30,265 nt of DNA from Candidatus Cloacimonadota bacterium. GTDB taxonomy: Bacteria; Cloacimonadota; Cloacimonadia; JGIOTU-2. The stretch covers positions 1 to 30,265 of the forward strand of contig DRBZ01000066.1 in NCBI GenBank assembly GCA_011043895.1. Reading direction: 5' to 3'. Both the position numbers and the translations under genes were made by a program. The first letter of the stretch is position 1. Each line of letters begins with the position of its first letter. Below, one piece after another: positions 7,227-16,370 of the stretch. The notes under the pieces were generated by a model. That model worked only from the letters and a program-made list of their open reading frames with translations, did no database searches and was not told the DNA's origin.

Positions 7227-10200
7227 ATGATTAGAGAATTAAAAAGAGATAAAGTCGTAAAAGACTATGATTACGTAAGCATAAAGATTGCCTCACCTGA
7301 GAAGATTCGAGATTGGTCATATGGTGAAGTCACTAGACCAGAAACGATCAATTACCGCACCCTTAAACCAGAAAAAGATGGTCTCTTCTGTGAACGTATC
7401 TTTGGTCCAGAAAGAGATTATGAATGTTCTTGTGGTAAATATAAAAAATACCGATTCAAAGGATTAATCTGTGATCGCTGCGGTGTTGAAGTGACATCAT
7501 CTAAAGTTCGCAGACAGCGTATGGGACATATAGAACTTGCTGTTCCTGTGGCTCATATATGGTTTGTGAAACAGATACCAAGTTCGATACAACTTCTTCT
7601 TGATCTCAAATCTAAGGAACTTGATAGAGTTTTGTATTATGAATCATATATAGTTCTTAATCCCGGAGCTTCTGATTATAACGTAGGTGATGTGATAGAT
7701 GAAGAATCATACATGGAAGCCATTGAGAAATATCCAACTGGCTTTGAAGCAGATATGGGTGCTGAACCCATTCGATATCTCCTTTCTCAACTTGATTTGA
7801 ATGATGAAGCTGATAAACTTCGTACGGCGATAAAATTTGAAACGAAACAGGCAAAAGCTAAACTAATTAAGAAACTCAAAATAGTGGATGCTTTTCTAAA
7901 CTCAGGAAATCAGCCAGAATGGATGATCCTTGAAACCATTCCAGTGATGCCTCCTGACCTGCGACCACTTGTATATCTTGAGGGTGGCAGTTTTGCAACT
8001 GCTGATTTCAATGATCTTTATCGAAGGGTAATTACCCGAAATAATCGACTAAAAGCTTTGATAGAAGGTCATGCTCCTGAAGTTATTCTTAGAAATGAGA
8101 AAAGAATTCTCCAAGAAGCAGTGGATGCACTTCTTGATAACAGCAGGAAATCGCGTCCAGTGAAAGGTAGAGGAAATCGTCCTCTAAAATCATTAAGTGA
8201 TCAACTCAAAGGTAAAAAGGGTAGATTCCGACAGAATCTTCTTGGAAAACGAGTTGATTATTCTGGTCGTTCTGTTATCGTGATTGGTCCTGAGCTAAAG
8301 CTAAACCAATGTGGTCTTCCCAAAAAGATGGCGCTTGAACTCTTTAAACCTTTTATTATTGAGAAAATCGAAAAGATTGAGGGAGTAAGCAATTCAAAAC
8401 AGGCTAAGCGTCTCATGGAAGAAAAAAAGCCTGAGGTCTGGAAGATTCTTGAAGAAGTGATTAAGGATTATCCAGTATTATTGAACAGAGCCCCAACATT
8501 ACATAGACTCTCCATGCAGGCGTTTTTGCCGGTTTTAATAGAAGAGAAGGCAATACAACTTCATCCCCTTCTTTGCTTCCCATTCAATGCAGACTTTGAT
8601 GGTGACCAGATGGCTGTTCATATTCCTCTTTCTGGTGAAGCTCAGATGGAAGCTCGTGTTTTGATGACTCCTGTTAATAATATCCTCTCTCCCGCTAATG
8701 GAAAACCCGTTTTAATGGCAAGTCAAGATATCGTACTTGGAGTATATTTTCTCACAACTGCTCCGACAGAAGAACCAGAAGACCTTAAAGGGATTCCTAA
8801 ATTCAATTCACCCGAAGAAGTACTTCTGGCTTATGAATTGAAGGGAACAACCGTCTATCAGAAATATCTGGATCAGGGAGAAGATACAGGACTTCACATT
8901 CACTCTTGGATAGAGCTTCGATGTTCTAAAGCAAAGAAGAGAATTTTAACGACTGTTGGACGTGTCATCTTTAACCAGATTATTCCTGAAGATATTAATT
9001 ATAAAAATTATAGTTTCGATAAAGGTAAGATTAACCAACTTACCTATGAAGTATATGCAAAACATGGTGCTGAGCGCACTGCGTATTATCTAGATGATTT
9101 GAAGAATCTTGGCTTTAAATATGCTTCCAAATCAGGAACTACCTTTGGCATGGTCGATGTGATAGTGCCGAAGGAGAAAGTGAACATTCTTAGTAATGCA
9201 GAAGAAGAAGTCGAGGAAGTACAGGAAGAATATGAAACCGGAATTATTACTGAAAGTGAACGTTATGATCGTCTGATCGACCAATGGAAAATAGCAACTG
9301 AAGAGATAACTGACAAAATGATGGAAGAGCTCAAGCTTGATCGGCATGGCTTCAATCCGATATGGATCATGGCTGTATCTGGTGCAAGAGGTGGACGAGA
9401 TCAGATAAAACAGCTTGGTGCTATGCGTGGTTTGATGGAAAAACCATCAAGAAAACTCACAGGGGAAATGGGTGAGATCATTGAGAATCATATCAAATCG
9501 AACTTCAAGGAAGGTCTATCGATTCTCGAATACTTCATATCAACCCACGGTGCCCGTAAAGGATTAGCGGATACAGCATTAAAAACAGCTGATGCTGGAT
9601 ATCTTACTCGACGTCTTGTGGATGTTGCCCAGACCGTTGTGATATCAACTGAGGACTGTGGCACTATGCAGGGTGTTGAAATGACGGCTCTCAAAGAAGG
9701 AAATAAGATAATCGAACCACTCAGTGATAGAATTAAGGGACGAACAGCTGTTGAAGAGGTGATTGATCCGGTGAGTGGTGAGATTATTGTGGAAGCTGGA
9801 GAAACGATCTCGGATGAAAAGGCAAATCTAATACAAAAACATGGTGTGAGAAACGTCCGCATTCGTTCAGTGCTGACATGTGAAGCTGATAAAGGAATCT
9901 GCAGCAAATGCTATGGAAGAAATCTTTCGACTGGTAAACCTGTCACAATTGGCGAACCGGTTGGAGTTATCGCTGCTCAAAGTATCGGGGAACCTGGTAC
10001 GCAGCTCACACTGCGAACTTTCCATATTGGCGGTGCTGCAAGCACTATGGTGGAAAAAGCAGAAGTTAACGCAGATAAAGATGGTGTAGTAAAATTTGAA
10101 AAACTCGATTATGTTATAAACCGTGACGAGCAGAAGATTGCTTCAAGTTATCAGGGTAAAATACTTATTGTTGATCCTGAAACCATGGAAGAACTCAGTC

Positions 10201-11408
10201 ATTACGATGTCGAATATGGTGCAACCATCTTTGTAAGCGAAGATCAGCGAGTAGTAAAAGATACTTTGCTTTTCAGCTGGGATAACTACAATACTCCTTT
10301 GATCTCCACCGAAGAAGGTATCGTGCATTATGATGACTTTATCGCTGATGAGACCTTTAAGACCGAATTCAATGAACTCACCGGACGTACTGAGATAACT
10401 ATCCTTGAAGCGCGTGAAGCTGGAAAACAAGCACAGTTGATCATAGAAACTGATAAAAAGAAAAAAGTGAGAGTTCCGCTACCTGTCGGATTGAATCTTG
10501 AAGTAGAAGAAGGAGCACGTGTATTCCCTGGAGAGATACTCGGGAAAACTTCTCGTGTTACTATCAAGCAGCGGGATATTACCGGTGGTCTTCCTCGTGT
10601 GGTTGAATTGTTCGAAGCTCGTTCACCATCCAATAAAGCAGTTATTACAGAAATTGATGGTATAGTAAAGATCGGTAAACTCACACGTCTTGGTAGAAAA
10701 GTTACTATCTCCTCAGAATCAACTGGAATAGATAAAGATTATATCATACCCTATGGACGCAGGATTATTGTGCATGAAAATGATGTGGTTGAGAATGGTG
10801 ATCCATTATCAGATGGACCTCTAGATCCTCATGATATTCTCACTGCAAAGGGTGTTGTCGCAACTCAGGAATTTATAACGAATGAAATTCTGGAGATTTA
10901 TAGAAAGCAGGGCGTTGATATCAACGATAAACATATCCGTGTGATCGTTCGTCAGATGATGCAGAAAGTAAAGATCCTTGATCCCGGAGATACGATTTTC
11001 CTCGAAGGAGAGATCGTTGATAAATTGTTAGTCAAAAAAATAAATATTGAAGTAGAACAGGAAGGTGGTAAGGTTGCAACATTCGAGCAACTACTCATGG
11101 GAATCACAAAATCAGCACTTATTACAGATAGTTTTATCTCTGCCGCCTCATTCCAAAATACTACTAAGGTACTGACCGAAGCAACTGTCTACGGTAAGGT
11201 CGATACACTCGAAGGACTGAAAGAAAGTGTAATTATCGGTCATCGCATACCAGCAGGTACAGGAAGTAAATATTATCGTAAGATGGTTAAGAAAACCTTA
11301 GATGAAGAATTGAGTTTAAAGAAAACTGTAGATAAACTCTTGCCCGAAACAGATTTTGATATAATGAATGAAAATTTAAAAAATAATATTCAAGAACAGG
11401 AGGCGTAA
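7227..11408 (+). CDS. rpoC: DNA-directed RNA polymerase subunit beta'
   Basis: This 1393-residue catalytic subunit keeps both zinc sites: C67, C69, C82 and C85 in the N-terminal zinc ribbon, and C811, C885, C892 and C895 in the second. The magnesium-binding loop NADFDGDQ is at 454-461 (D456, D458, D460). The trigger loop begins in LRTFHIGGAAS, with catalytic H933. About 190 residues then intervene before DITGGLPRVVELFEAR, an SI3-type insert as in many Gram-negative bacteria. GAGGG at 7216-7220 precedes ATG 7227. The TAA stop abuts the GTG start of rpsL, whose ribosome site lies within the last rpoC codons, so translation of the two genes is probably coupled. Confidence 0.98.
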   Translation: MIRELKRDKVVKDYDYVSIKIASPEKIRDWSYGEVTRPETINYRTLKPEKDGLFCERIFGPERDYECSCGKYKKYRFKGLICDRCGVEVTSSKVRRQRMGHIELAVPVAHIWFVKQIPSSIQLLLDLKSKELDRVLYYESYIVLNPGASDYNVGDVIDEESYMEAIEKYPTGFEADMGAEPIRYLLSQLDLNDEADKLRTAIKFETKQAKAKLIKKLKIVDAFLNSGNQPEWMILETIPVMPPDLRPLVYLEGGSFATADFNDLYRRVITRNNRLKALIEGHAPEVILRNEKRILQEAVDALLDNSRKSRPVKGRGNRPLKSLSDQLKGKKGRFRQNLLGKRVDYSGRSVIVIGPELKLNQCGLPKKMALELFKPFIIEKIEKIEGVSNSKQAKRLMEEKKPEVWKILEEVIKDYPVLLNRAPTLHRLSMQAFLPVLIEEKAIQLHPLLCFPFNADFDGDQMAVHIPLSGEAQMEARVLMTPVNNILSPANGKPVLMASQDIVLGVYFLTTAPTEEPEDLKGIPKFNSPEEVLLAYELKGTTVYQKYLDQGEDTGLHIHSWIELRCSKAKKRILTTVGRVIFNQIIPEDINYKNYSFDKGKINQLTYEVYAKHGAERTAYYLDDLKNLGFKYASKSGTTFGMVDVIVPKEKVNILSNAEEEVEEVQEEYETGIITESERYDRLIDQWKIATEEITDKMMEELKLDRHGFNPIWIMAVSGARGGRDQIKQLGAMRGLMEKPSRKLTGEMGEIIENHIKSNFKEGLSILEYFISTHGARKGLADTALKTADAGYLTRRLVDVAQTVVISTEDCGTMQGVEMTALKEGNKIIEPLSDRIKGRTAVEEVIDPVSGEIIVEAGETISDEKANLIQKHGVRNVRIRSVLTCEADKGICSKCYGRNLSTGKPVTIGEPVGVIAAQSIGEPGTQLTLRTFHIGGAASTMVEKAEVNADKDGVVKFEKLDYVINRDEQKIASSYQGKILIVDPETMEELSHYDVEYGATIFVSEDQRVVKDTLLFSWDNYNTPLISTEEGIVHYDDFIADETFKTEFNELTGRTEITILEAREAGKQAQLIIETDKKKKVRVPLPVGLNLEVEEGARVFPGEILGKTSRVTIKQRDITGGLPRVVELFEARSPSNKAVITEIDGIVKIGKLTRLGRKVTISSESTGIDKDYIIPYGRRIIVHENDVVENGDPLSDGPLDPHDILTAKGVVATQEFITNEILEIYRKQGVDINDKHIRVIVRQMMQKVKILDPGDTIFLEGEIVDKLLVKKINIEVEQEGGKVATFEQLLMGITKSALITDSFISAASFQNTTKVLTEATVYGKVDTLEGLKESVIIGHRIPAGTGSKYYRKMVKKTLDEELSLKKTVDKLLPETDFDIMNENLKNNIQEQEA

Positions 11409-11789
11409 GTGCCCACAATATCGCAACTTATTAGAAAGGGTAGGCAGCGACAGAAGAAAGCAAAGAAGAACAAAGCTTTGCAGGGATGTCCTCAAAAACG
11501 TGGTGTGTGCACCAGAGTGTATACGACCACACCCAAAAAACCTAACTCAGCACTGCGAAAAGTTGCACGTGTCCGTCTTTCAAATGGAATAGAAGTTACA
11601 AGTTATATTCCTGGCGAAGGGCATAATCTGCAGGAACACTCCATCGTTTTGATCCGTGGGGGTCGTGTAAAAGACTTACCTGGTGTCCGTTATCATGTAA
11701 TAAGAGGAACACTGGATGCAAGTGGTGTTGATGGAAGGAAAAAGAGCCGTTCCAAATATGGAACCAAGAAAACCAAGAAGTTAGGATAA
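11409..11789 (+). CDS. rpsL: 30S ribosomal protein S12
   Basis: This 126-residue decoding-centre protein starts with GTG directly after the rpoC stop. The start is set by AGGAGG at 11398-11403 with a 5-base spacer and by the family start PTISQLIRKGR. TPKKPNSALRKVARV (41-55) carries the lysines where streptomycin resistance arises (K43, K44). GGRVKDLPGVRYH (84-96) carries the other resistance site (K88) and the aspartate D89 that RimO methylthiolates in some bacteria. None of the common resistance substitutions is present. This is the first gene of the str segment; no L7Ae-family gene lies before it. Confidence 0.98.
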   Translation: MPTISQLIRKGRQRQKKAKKNKALQGCPQKRGVCTRVYTTTPKKPNSALRKVARVRLSNGIEVTSYIPGEGHNLQEHSIVLIRGGRVKDLPGVRYHVIRGTLDASGVDGRKKSRSKYGTKKTKKLG

Positions 11790-11792
11790 AAG

Positions 11793-12263
11793 ATGTCTAG
11801 AAGAAAAAGAGCACAGAAAAGAGAGATTCTTCCAGATCCAAAATATGGCGATATCATCATAGCTAAGTTCATTAACCAGATGATGATGCGCGGTAAGAAA
11901 AGTCTGGCTGAACACAAATTCTATCACGCTCTGGAGATCATTCAAGAGAAAACTAATGAGGACCCGGTCAAGGTCTTTAAGCAAGCACTTGAGAATGTCA
12001 AACCTCGCGTAGAAGTAAAAACTCGTAGAATCGGTGGTGCAAACTATCAGGTTCCTATGGAAGTCAGCAAAGAACGACAACAAGCACTTGCTTTTAGATG
12101 GATCGTGAATTTTGCACGTAAGCGTCATGAGAAGACAATTGATGAAAAACTAGCAGGCGAGATCATAGCAGCTTATAATAATGAAGGTGCCTCCATTAAG
12201 AAGCGTGAAGAAGTATTTAGAATGGCGGAAGCAAACAAAGCTTTTGCACACTTTAGAATCTAA
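11793..12263 (+). CDS. rpsG: 30S ribosomal protein S7
   Basis: This 156-residue protein nucleates assembly of the 30S head and contacts tRNA at the E site. It is recognised by MSRRKRAQKREILPDPKYGD at the N-terminus, FINQMMMRGKKSLAEHKFY, NVKPRVEVKTRRIGGANYQV (its RNA-binding beta hairpin) and the C-terminal MAEANKAFAHFRI. The length is that of short bacterial S7. The start ATG 11793 lies 3 bases after the rpsL stop, with TAGGA in the end of rpsL as a possible ribosome site. fusA begins 2 bases after its stop. Confidence 0.98.
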   Translation: MSRRKRAQKREILPDPKYGDIIIAKFINQMMMRGKKSLAEHKFYHALEIIQEKTNEDPVKVFKQALENVKPRVEVKTRRIGGANYQVPMEVSKERQQALAFRWIVNFARKRHEKTIDEKLAGEIIAAYNNEGASIKKREEVFRMAEANKAFAHFRI

Positions 12264-12265
12264 TT

Positions 12266-14389
12266 ATGATACAAAAACACTATTCTCTTGAAAATATTCG
12301 CAATATCGGTTTTATTGCTCACATCGATGCAGGGAAAACGACTGTCACTGAGCGAATACTTTTTTATACAGGAATAGTACATCAGATGGGAGAAGTTCAC
12401 GAAGGAACCGCAACAATGGATTGGATGGTTCAGGAAAAAGAACGTGGTATAACCATTACTTCCGCTGCGACAACTTGTTTCTGGAAAGATAAGAGGATAA
12501 ATATTATTGATACTCCTGGACATGTTGATTTCACTGTTGAAGTTGAACGATCATTACGTGTATTGGACAGCGCTGTCGTGATTTTCTGTGGAGTCGGAGG
12601 TGTAGAACCCCAATCTGAAACTGTATGGCATCAAGCAGATAAATATCATATTCCAAGGATCGCTTTTATCAACAAATTAGACAGGATCGGATGTGATTTC
12701 GAGTATGTCGTGGAAACAATTAACTCTAAACTTCATCCCAATGCATATCCAATACAGCTTCCCATTGATTATAAAGATGAATTTATCGGGGTTATAGATC
12801 TTCTCACTCTTGACGCATACATATATGATGTCGATGAGTTGGGTCTTGAATTCTCTACAATCAAGTATGACAAAGATGAGAGAATCTCCCATGACCTTCA
12901 AAGAAAAGTAATTGAAACTCGAAATAAATTGGCAGAAAAATTAGCTGAATTCGATGAAGCGCTTCTCAAGAAATATATTGAAGAAGATGAGATAACTGCT
13001 GATGATCTCAAGGTTGCATTGAGAAAAGCCACACTTTCTTGTGAATTCATCCCCATAATGTGTGGTGCAGCCCTCAGAAATAAAGGTATTCAGCCATTAC
13101 TCAACGCTATAGTCGATTATCTGCCCTCGCCTACGGATGTTCCAGCAATTGAAGGTATAGATCCTGTTACAGGTAATAAGAAAAAGATTCATGTTGATGA
13201 ATCACTTCCTTTTGCTTCACTGGCTTTCAAAATTCAGGTGAATCCATATGTTGGCAAACTAACCTATCTACGGGCATACTCAGGTAAGATACACAAAGGT
13301 GATCATGTGCTGAATGTCAATACTGGCAAGAAAGAGCGAATTACCCGCATCATGCATATGCATGCAAATAAATCAGTAAACGTTTCTACTCTTTATGCTG
13401 GGGAGATATCTGCAGTTGCCGGTCTGTCTGAAACCGCTTCTGGAGATAGCATCACAGCAGTTGATGCCCCTATGCTGCTTGAAAGAATTCAGTTTGCTGA
13501 TCCTGTCATGTCGGTTGCCATCGAACCCAAAACAAAAGCAGATCAGGACAATTTGCAAAACACCCTTCCAAGATTACTAGAAGAAGATCCCACATATATT
13601 ATCACTGAAGATAAAGATACTGGACAAACCCTTATTTCCGGTATGGGAGAGCTTCATCTCGATATACTTGTTGATCGATTGAAAAGAGAGTTTAAAATAG
13701 ATGTGAATGTTGGTAAGCCAAGAGTCAATTATAAAGAAACTATACTTGATGAAGCTGATGGTGAAGCTAAAGTAGAGCGTAGCGTCGGAGGACATGGTCA
13801 ATATGCAGAGGTAAAACTTCATATTGAACCCTACTCTGATAATTTTGGTGGATCCTCGAACAAGATCCTTATTGAGAATCAAGCTACTGAAGACGAGATT
13901 CCAAAAGAATTCATAGAAGCTCTCAAAGCTGGAATTTATGAATCCGCACTCAGTGGTTTCTTGACAGGAAATCGTGTAGAAAATGTGAAGGTTACTATTA
14001 CCGGTGGTTCATTTTCACTGGTTGATTCTTCAGAACTTGCCTTCAAAATTGCTGGATCTATTGCCTTTAAGCAGGCACTTCAAAATTCAAATGCAGCTTT
14101 GCTCGAACCGATCATGAAGATCAATATTACTACCCCTGAAGAGTATATGGGTAATGTTATCAATGATCTAAACAGTAGGCGCGGTAAAATTTTGGAAGTT
14201 CACGATAAGAATAAGATAAAAATTTTAAACGGGCTTGTACCCCTCAGTGAAACCTTCGGGTATACTACTGCCTTACGCTCTGCATCGCAGGGACGAGCAT
14301 CATATTCAATGGAATTCAAAGAATATGAAATAGTACCTGAAAATATTTCGAATCAAATTATAAAAAAAATGCGTGGTTATTTAGAATAG
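12266..14389 (+). CDS. fusA: Elongation factor G (somewhat divergent)
   Basis: This 707-residue translocation GTPase has G1 AHIDAGKTT (18-26), switch RGITITSAATT (60-70), G3 DTPGHVD (82-88), G4 NKLD (136-139) and G5 CGAALRNKG. Domain IV contains VGGHGQYAEVKLHIEPY, and domain V ends with GYTTALRSASQGRASYSMEF. The domain IV tip reads GGSFSLVDSSELAF, so S584 stands where E. coli has H583, a residue important for translocation. It may therefore be a divergent EF-G paralogue. No Shine-Dalgarno site is visible before ATG 12266, and the gene follows rpsG by 2 bases, so translation is probably coupled. tuf does not follow it. Confidence 0.93.
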   Translation: MIQKHYSLENIRNIGFIAHIDAGKTTVTERILFYTGIVHQMGEVHEGTATMDWMVQEKERGITITSAATTCFWKDKRINIIDTPGHVDFTVEVERSLRVLDSAVVIFCGVGGVEPQSETVWHQADKYHIPRIAFINKLDRIGCDFEYVVETINSKLHPNAYPIQLPIDYKDEFIGVIDLLTLDAYIYDVDELGLEFSTIKYDKDERISHDLQRKVIETRNKLAEKLAEFDEALLKKYIEEDEITADDLKVALRKATLSCEFIPIMCGAALRNKGIQPLLNAIVDYLPSPTDVPAIEGIDPVTGNKKKIHVDESLPFASLAFKIQVNPYVGKLTYLRAYSGKIHKGDHVLNVNTGKKERITRIMHMHANKSVNVSTLYAGEISAVAGLSETASGDSITAVDAPMLLERIQFADPVMSVAIEPKTKADQDNLQNTLPRLLEEDPTYIITEDKDTGQTLISGMGELHLDILVDRLKREFKIDVNVGKPRVNYKETILDEADGEAKVERSVGGHGQYAEVKLHIEPYSDNFGGSSNKILIENQATEDEIPKEFIEALKAGIYESALSGFLTGNRVENVKVTITGGSFSLVDSSELAFKIAGSIAFKQALQNSNAALLEPIMKINITTPEEYMGNVINDLNSRRGKILEVHDKNKIKILNGLVPLSETFGYTTALRSASQGRASYSMEFKEYEIVPENISNQIIKKMRGYLE

Positions 14390-14396
14390 AGGAAAC

Positions 14397-14699
14397 ATGA
14401 ATAAGATTAGAATCAAACTTAAAGCGTATGATCATTTTCTCCTTGATAAGTCGGTTGTGGAGATCATCAGGAACACCAAGGGAACTGGAGCCAAGATTAT
14501 TGGACCCATCCCGCTTCCAACCAGACGAAGATTGTATACTGTGCTTCGCTCTCCTCATGTGGATAAAAAATCCCGTGAACAGTTCGAAATGAGAATTTAT
14601 AAGAGAATTATTGACATAGAAAATCCAACTCCAAAAACAACGGACGCAATTAAAAATTTGAACATTCCAGCCGGTGTTCATATTGAAATCAAAACATAA
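14397..14699 (+). CDS. rpsJ: 30S ribosomal protein S10 / NusE
   Basis: This 100-residue protein of the 30S head also binds NusB and NusG in transcription-translation coupling. Family motifs are IRIKLKAYDHFLLDKSVVEI, GPIPLPTRRRLYTVLRSPHV and KKSREQFEMRIYKRIIDI. AGAGG (14388-14392) overlapping the fusA stop codon serves as ribosome site for ATG 14397. It opens the classical S10 gene order. The usual S10 leader, the binding site for L4 in enterobacteria, cannot fit, because only 7 bases separate it from fusA. Confidence 0.98.
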   Translation: MNKIRIKLKAYDHFLLDKSVVEIIRNTKGTGAKIIGPIPLPTRRRLYTVLRSPHVDKKSREQFEMRIYKRIIDIENPTPKTTDAIKNLNIPAGVHIEIKT

Positions 14700-14731
14700 C
14701 TCGAAGTTAATATAGATTTTTAGGAGTAAGT

Positions 14732-15361
14732 ATGTTAGGTATAATTGGTAAAAAGATTGGAATGACAAGATTATTCACTGAAAATGGTGATTCAGTTCCG
14801 GTTACAGTTATCGAAGCAGGTCCATGCAAGGTTGTGCAGCAGAAAACCATGGAAAAAGATAATTATTCTGCTCTTCAGCTGGGTTTTGATGAAGTATCTG
14901 AAACAAAACTGAATAAACCAGAACGGGGACATTTTGCAAAGCGAAATATTGCTGCCTATAAAGTACTGCGTGAATTCAGGATTGATGAAGATTTGATGAA
15001 GGAATACCCGCAAGGTTCAGAAATCAAGGTGAATATCTTCAATCCCGGAGCAAAGGTACATGTAACTGGTATTTCCAAAGGTAAGGGATTTGCTGGTGTC
15101 ATGAAGCGTCATAATTTCCATGGCAAGAATATGACGCATGGTACGCATGAGATTTTCCGCGGAACCGGTTCTGTGGGTATGTGCGCTACACCATCAAGGA
15201 TACATCGAGGAAAAAAAATGCCAGGTCAATATGGTTATGATAAAGTTACTGTTCGAAATCTTGTGATCTATAAGATCGATGAAGATAGAAATATCATTAT
15301 GGTCAAAGGAGCAATTCCGGGGCATAGAAACAGCATTGTGTTGATTCAAAAAACAAAATAA
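14732..15361 (+). CDS. rplC: 50S ribosomal protein L3
   Basis: This 209-residue protein initiates 50S assembly and reaches the peptidyl transferase centre with a long loop. It starts MLGIIGKKIGMTRLF and contains VTGISKGKGFAGVMKRHNFH and GKKMPGQYG. In the loop, MCATPSRIHRG has A152 where E. coli carries the methylated glutamine Q150, so the PrmB target is missing. TAGGAG at 14721-14726 with a 5-base spacer precedes ATG 14732. The 32-base gap before it holds nothing else obvious. Confidence 0.98.
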   Translation: MLGIIGKKIGMTRLFTENGDSVPVTVIEAGPCKVVQQKTMEKDNYSALQLGFDEVSETKLNKPERGHFAKRNIAAYKVLREFRIDEDLMKEYPQGSEIKVNIFNPGAKVHVTGISKGKGFAGVMKRHNFHGKNMTHGTHEIFRGTGSVGMCATPSRIHRGKKMPGQYGYDKVTVRNLVIYKIDEDRNIIMVKGAIPGHRNSIVLIQKTK

Positions 15362-15371
15362 AGGTTTTGAT

Positions 15372-15989
15372 ATGGAAGCAATAAAGTATTCAAAAAAAGG
15401 TGAAGAAATTGGAAAAGTTACTTTGCCACAACATCTTTTCGACGCAGAGGTCAATAAAGCTGTCCTACATGAGGTCGTGACTCTGTATCTCAGAAATCAA
15501 AGACAGGGAACTGCTTCTGTAAAAGGACGTTCCGATATTCATGGTTCCACAAGAAAACTCTATCGACAGAAAGGTACTGGTAGAGCGCGTGCAGGAAGCG
15601 TAAAAAGCCCAATTAGGGTCGGTGGTGGAGTTGCATTCGGACCACGTCCAAAAGATTGGTATAAAGCAATTCCGAAAAAGAAGAAAAGAATCGCTTTGAA
15701 ATCAGCGCTGAGCAGTAAAAAAGAACATGTTGCTGTGATCGAAGATATCGAAATGAGTGAACCCAACACTAAACAATTTCAGACAATTCTTGGTGCGACC
15801 AACATGCCTTATGAACGTTGTTTATTTATTATGACTGACAATGATCAAAATCTTGTGAGATCGATCAGTAATATCAAGAATGTTTCAAGTATTCGTGCTG
15901 AAGATCTCAATGCTTTTGAAGTACTGCATTCAAGCGATTTGTTAATTACCGAGAAAGCGCTGGAGAAAATGATAGAGGTGTTCAAATGA
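15372..15989 (+). CDS. rplD: 50S ribosomal protein L4
   Basis: This 205-residue protein lines the exit tunnel with its extended loop. The loop shows as YRQKGTGRARAGSVKSPIRV followed by GGVAFGPRPKDW. The globular part contains KKKKRIALKSALSSK. The length is normal (E. coli 201). AAGG just after the rplC stop serves ATG 15372. Its stop overlaps the rplW start in an ATGA arrangement, so translation is coupled. In enterobacteria L4 represses the S10 operon through a leader RNA, and no such leader is present here. Confidence 0.97.
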   Translation: MEAIKYSKKGEEIGKVTLPQHLFDAEVNKAVLHEVVTLYLRNQRQGTASVKGRSDIHGSTRKLYRQKGTGRARAGSVKSPIRVGGGVAFGPRPKDWYKAIPKKKKRIALKSALSSKKEHVAVIEDIEMSEPNTKQFQTILGATNMPYERCLFIMTDNDQNLVRSISNIKNVSSIRAEDLNAFEVLHSSDLLITEKALEKMIEVFK

Positions 15990-16282
15990 ACAAGGATCCG
16001 AGAAGTCTAATTATTACTCCTATGATCACCGAAAAGGGTACAAAGATTCAGGAACAAGCAGGTGGCTATCTATTCAAGGTGAGAATGGATGCAAACAAGA
16101 TAGAAATCAAGAATGCTATTCAGGAGATTTTTAACGTTCATGTGAAGAAAGTCAACACGATCGTCAACAAGGGTAAACCGAAGAATCTTGGACGTTATCA
16201 AGGGAGACGATCTGACTGGAAAAAAGCCATCGTCTATCTCGCTGAAGGTGAGTCTATTAGCGAATTTGAGGTGATGCAGTAA
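15986..16282 (+). CDS. rplW: 50S ribosomal protein L23
   Basis: This 98-residue protein surrounds the tunnel exit and is the docking site for trigger factor and the signal recognition particle. It begins with DPRSLIITPMITEKGTKIQE and contains YLFKVRMDANKIEIKNAIQE and FNVHVKKVNTIVNKGKPKN, all typical of the family. ATG 15986 overlaps the rplD stop by four bases. An 88-base gap separates it from rplB, unusually long for this cluster. Confidence 0.96.
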   Translation: MNKDPRSLIITPMITEKGTKIQEQAGGYLFKVRMDANKIEIKNAIQEIFNVHVKKVNTIVNKGKPKNLGRYQGRRSDWKKAIVYLAEGESISEFEVMQ

Positions 16283-16370
16283 AAAATGCGTACCTTATCT
16301 TATTTTAATTGACATAAAATATTAACTATGAGGTTTTTAACACCTATTCCCAAAAATGGAGATGTAGTTC
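16283..16370 (+). other. rplW-rplB intergenic gap
   Basis: This is one of the few gaps above 70 bases. It is AT-rich and contains a perfect TTGACA (16309-16314), but no acceptable -10 box lies 16-18 bases downstream. A weak 4-bp hairpin can be drawn, AGGT with ACCT around 16331-16345. TGGAG at 16357-16361 is the rplB ribosome site. Two tiny ATG frames (starting at 16286 and 16328) show no sign of being genes. Confidence 0.5.

Noticed and set aside
14700..14731. Possible regulatory leader before rplC
   Set aside because: Only 32 bases with no clear stem; it ends in an ordinary TAGGAG ribosome site.
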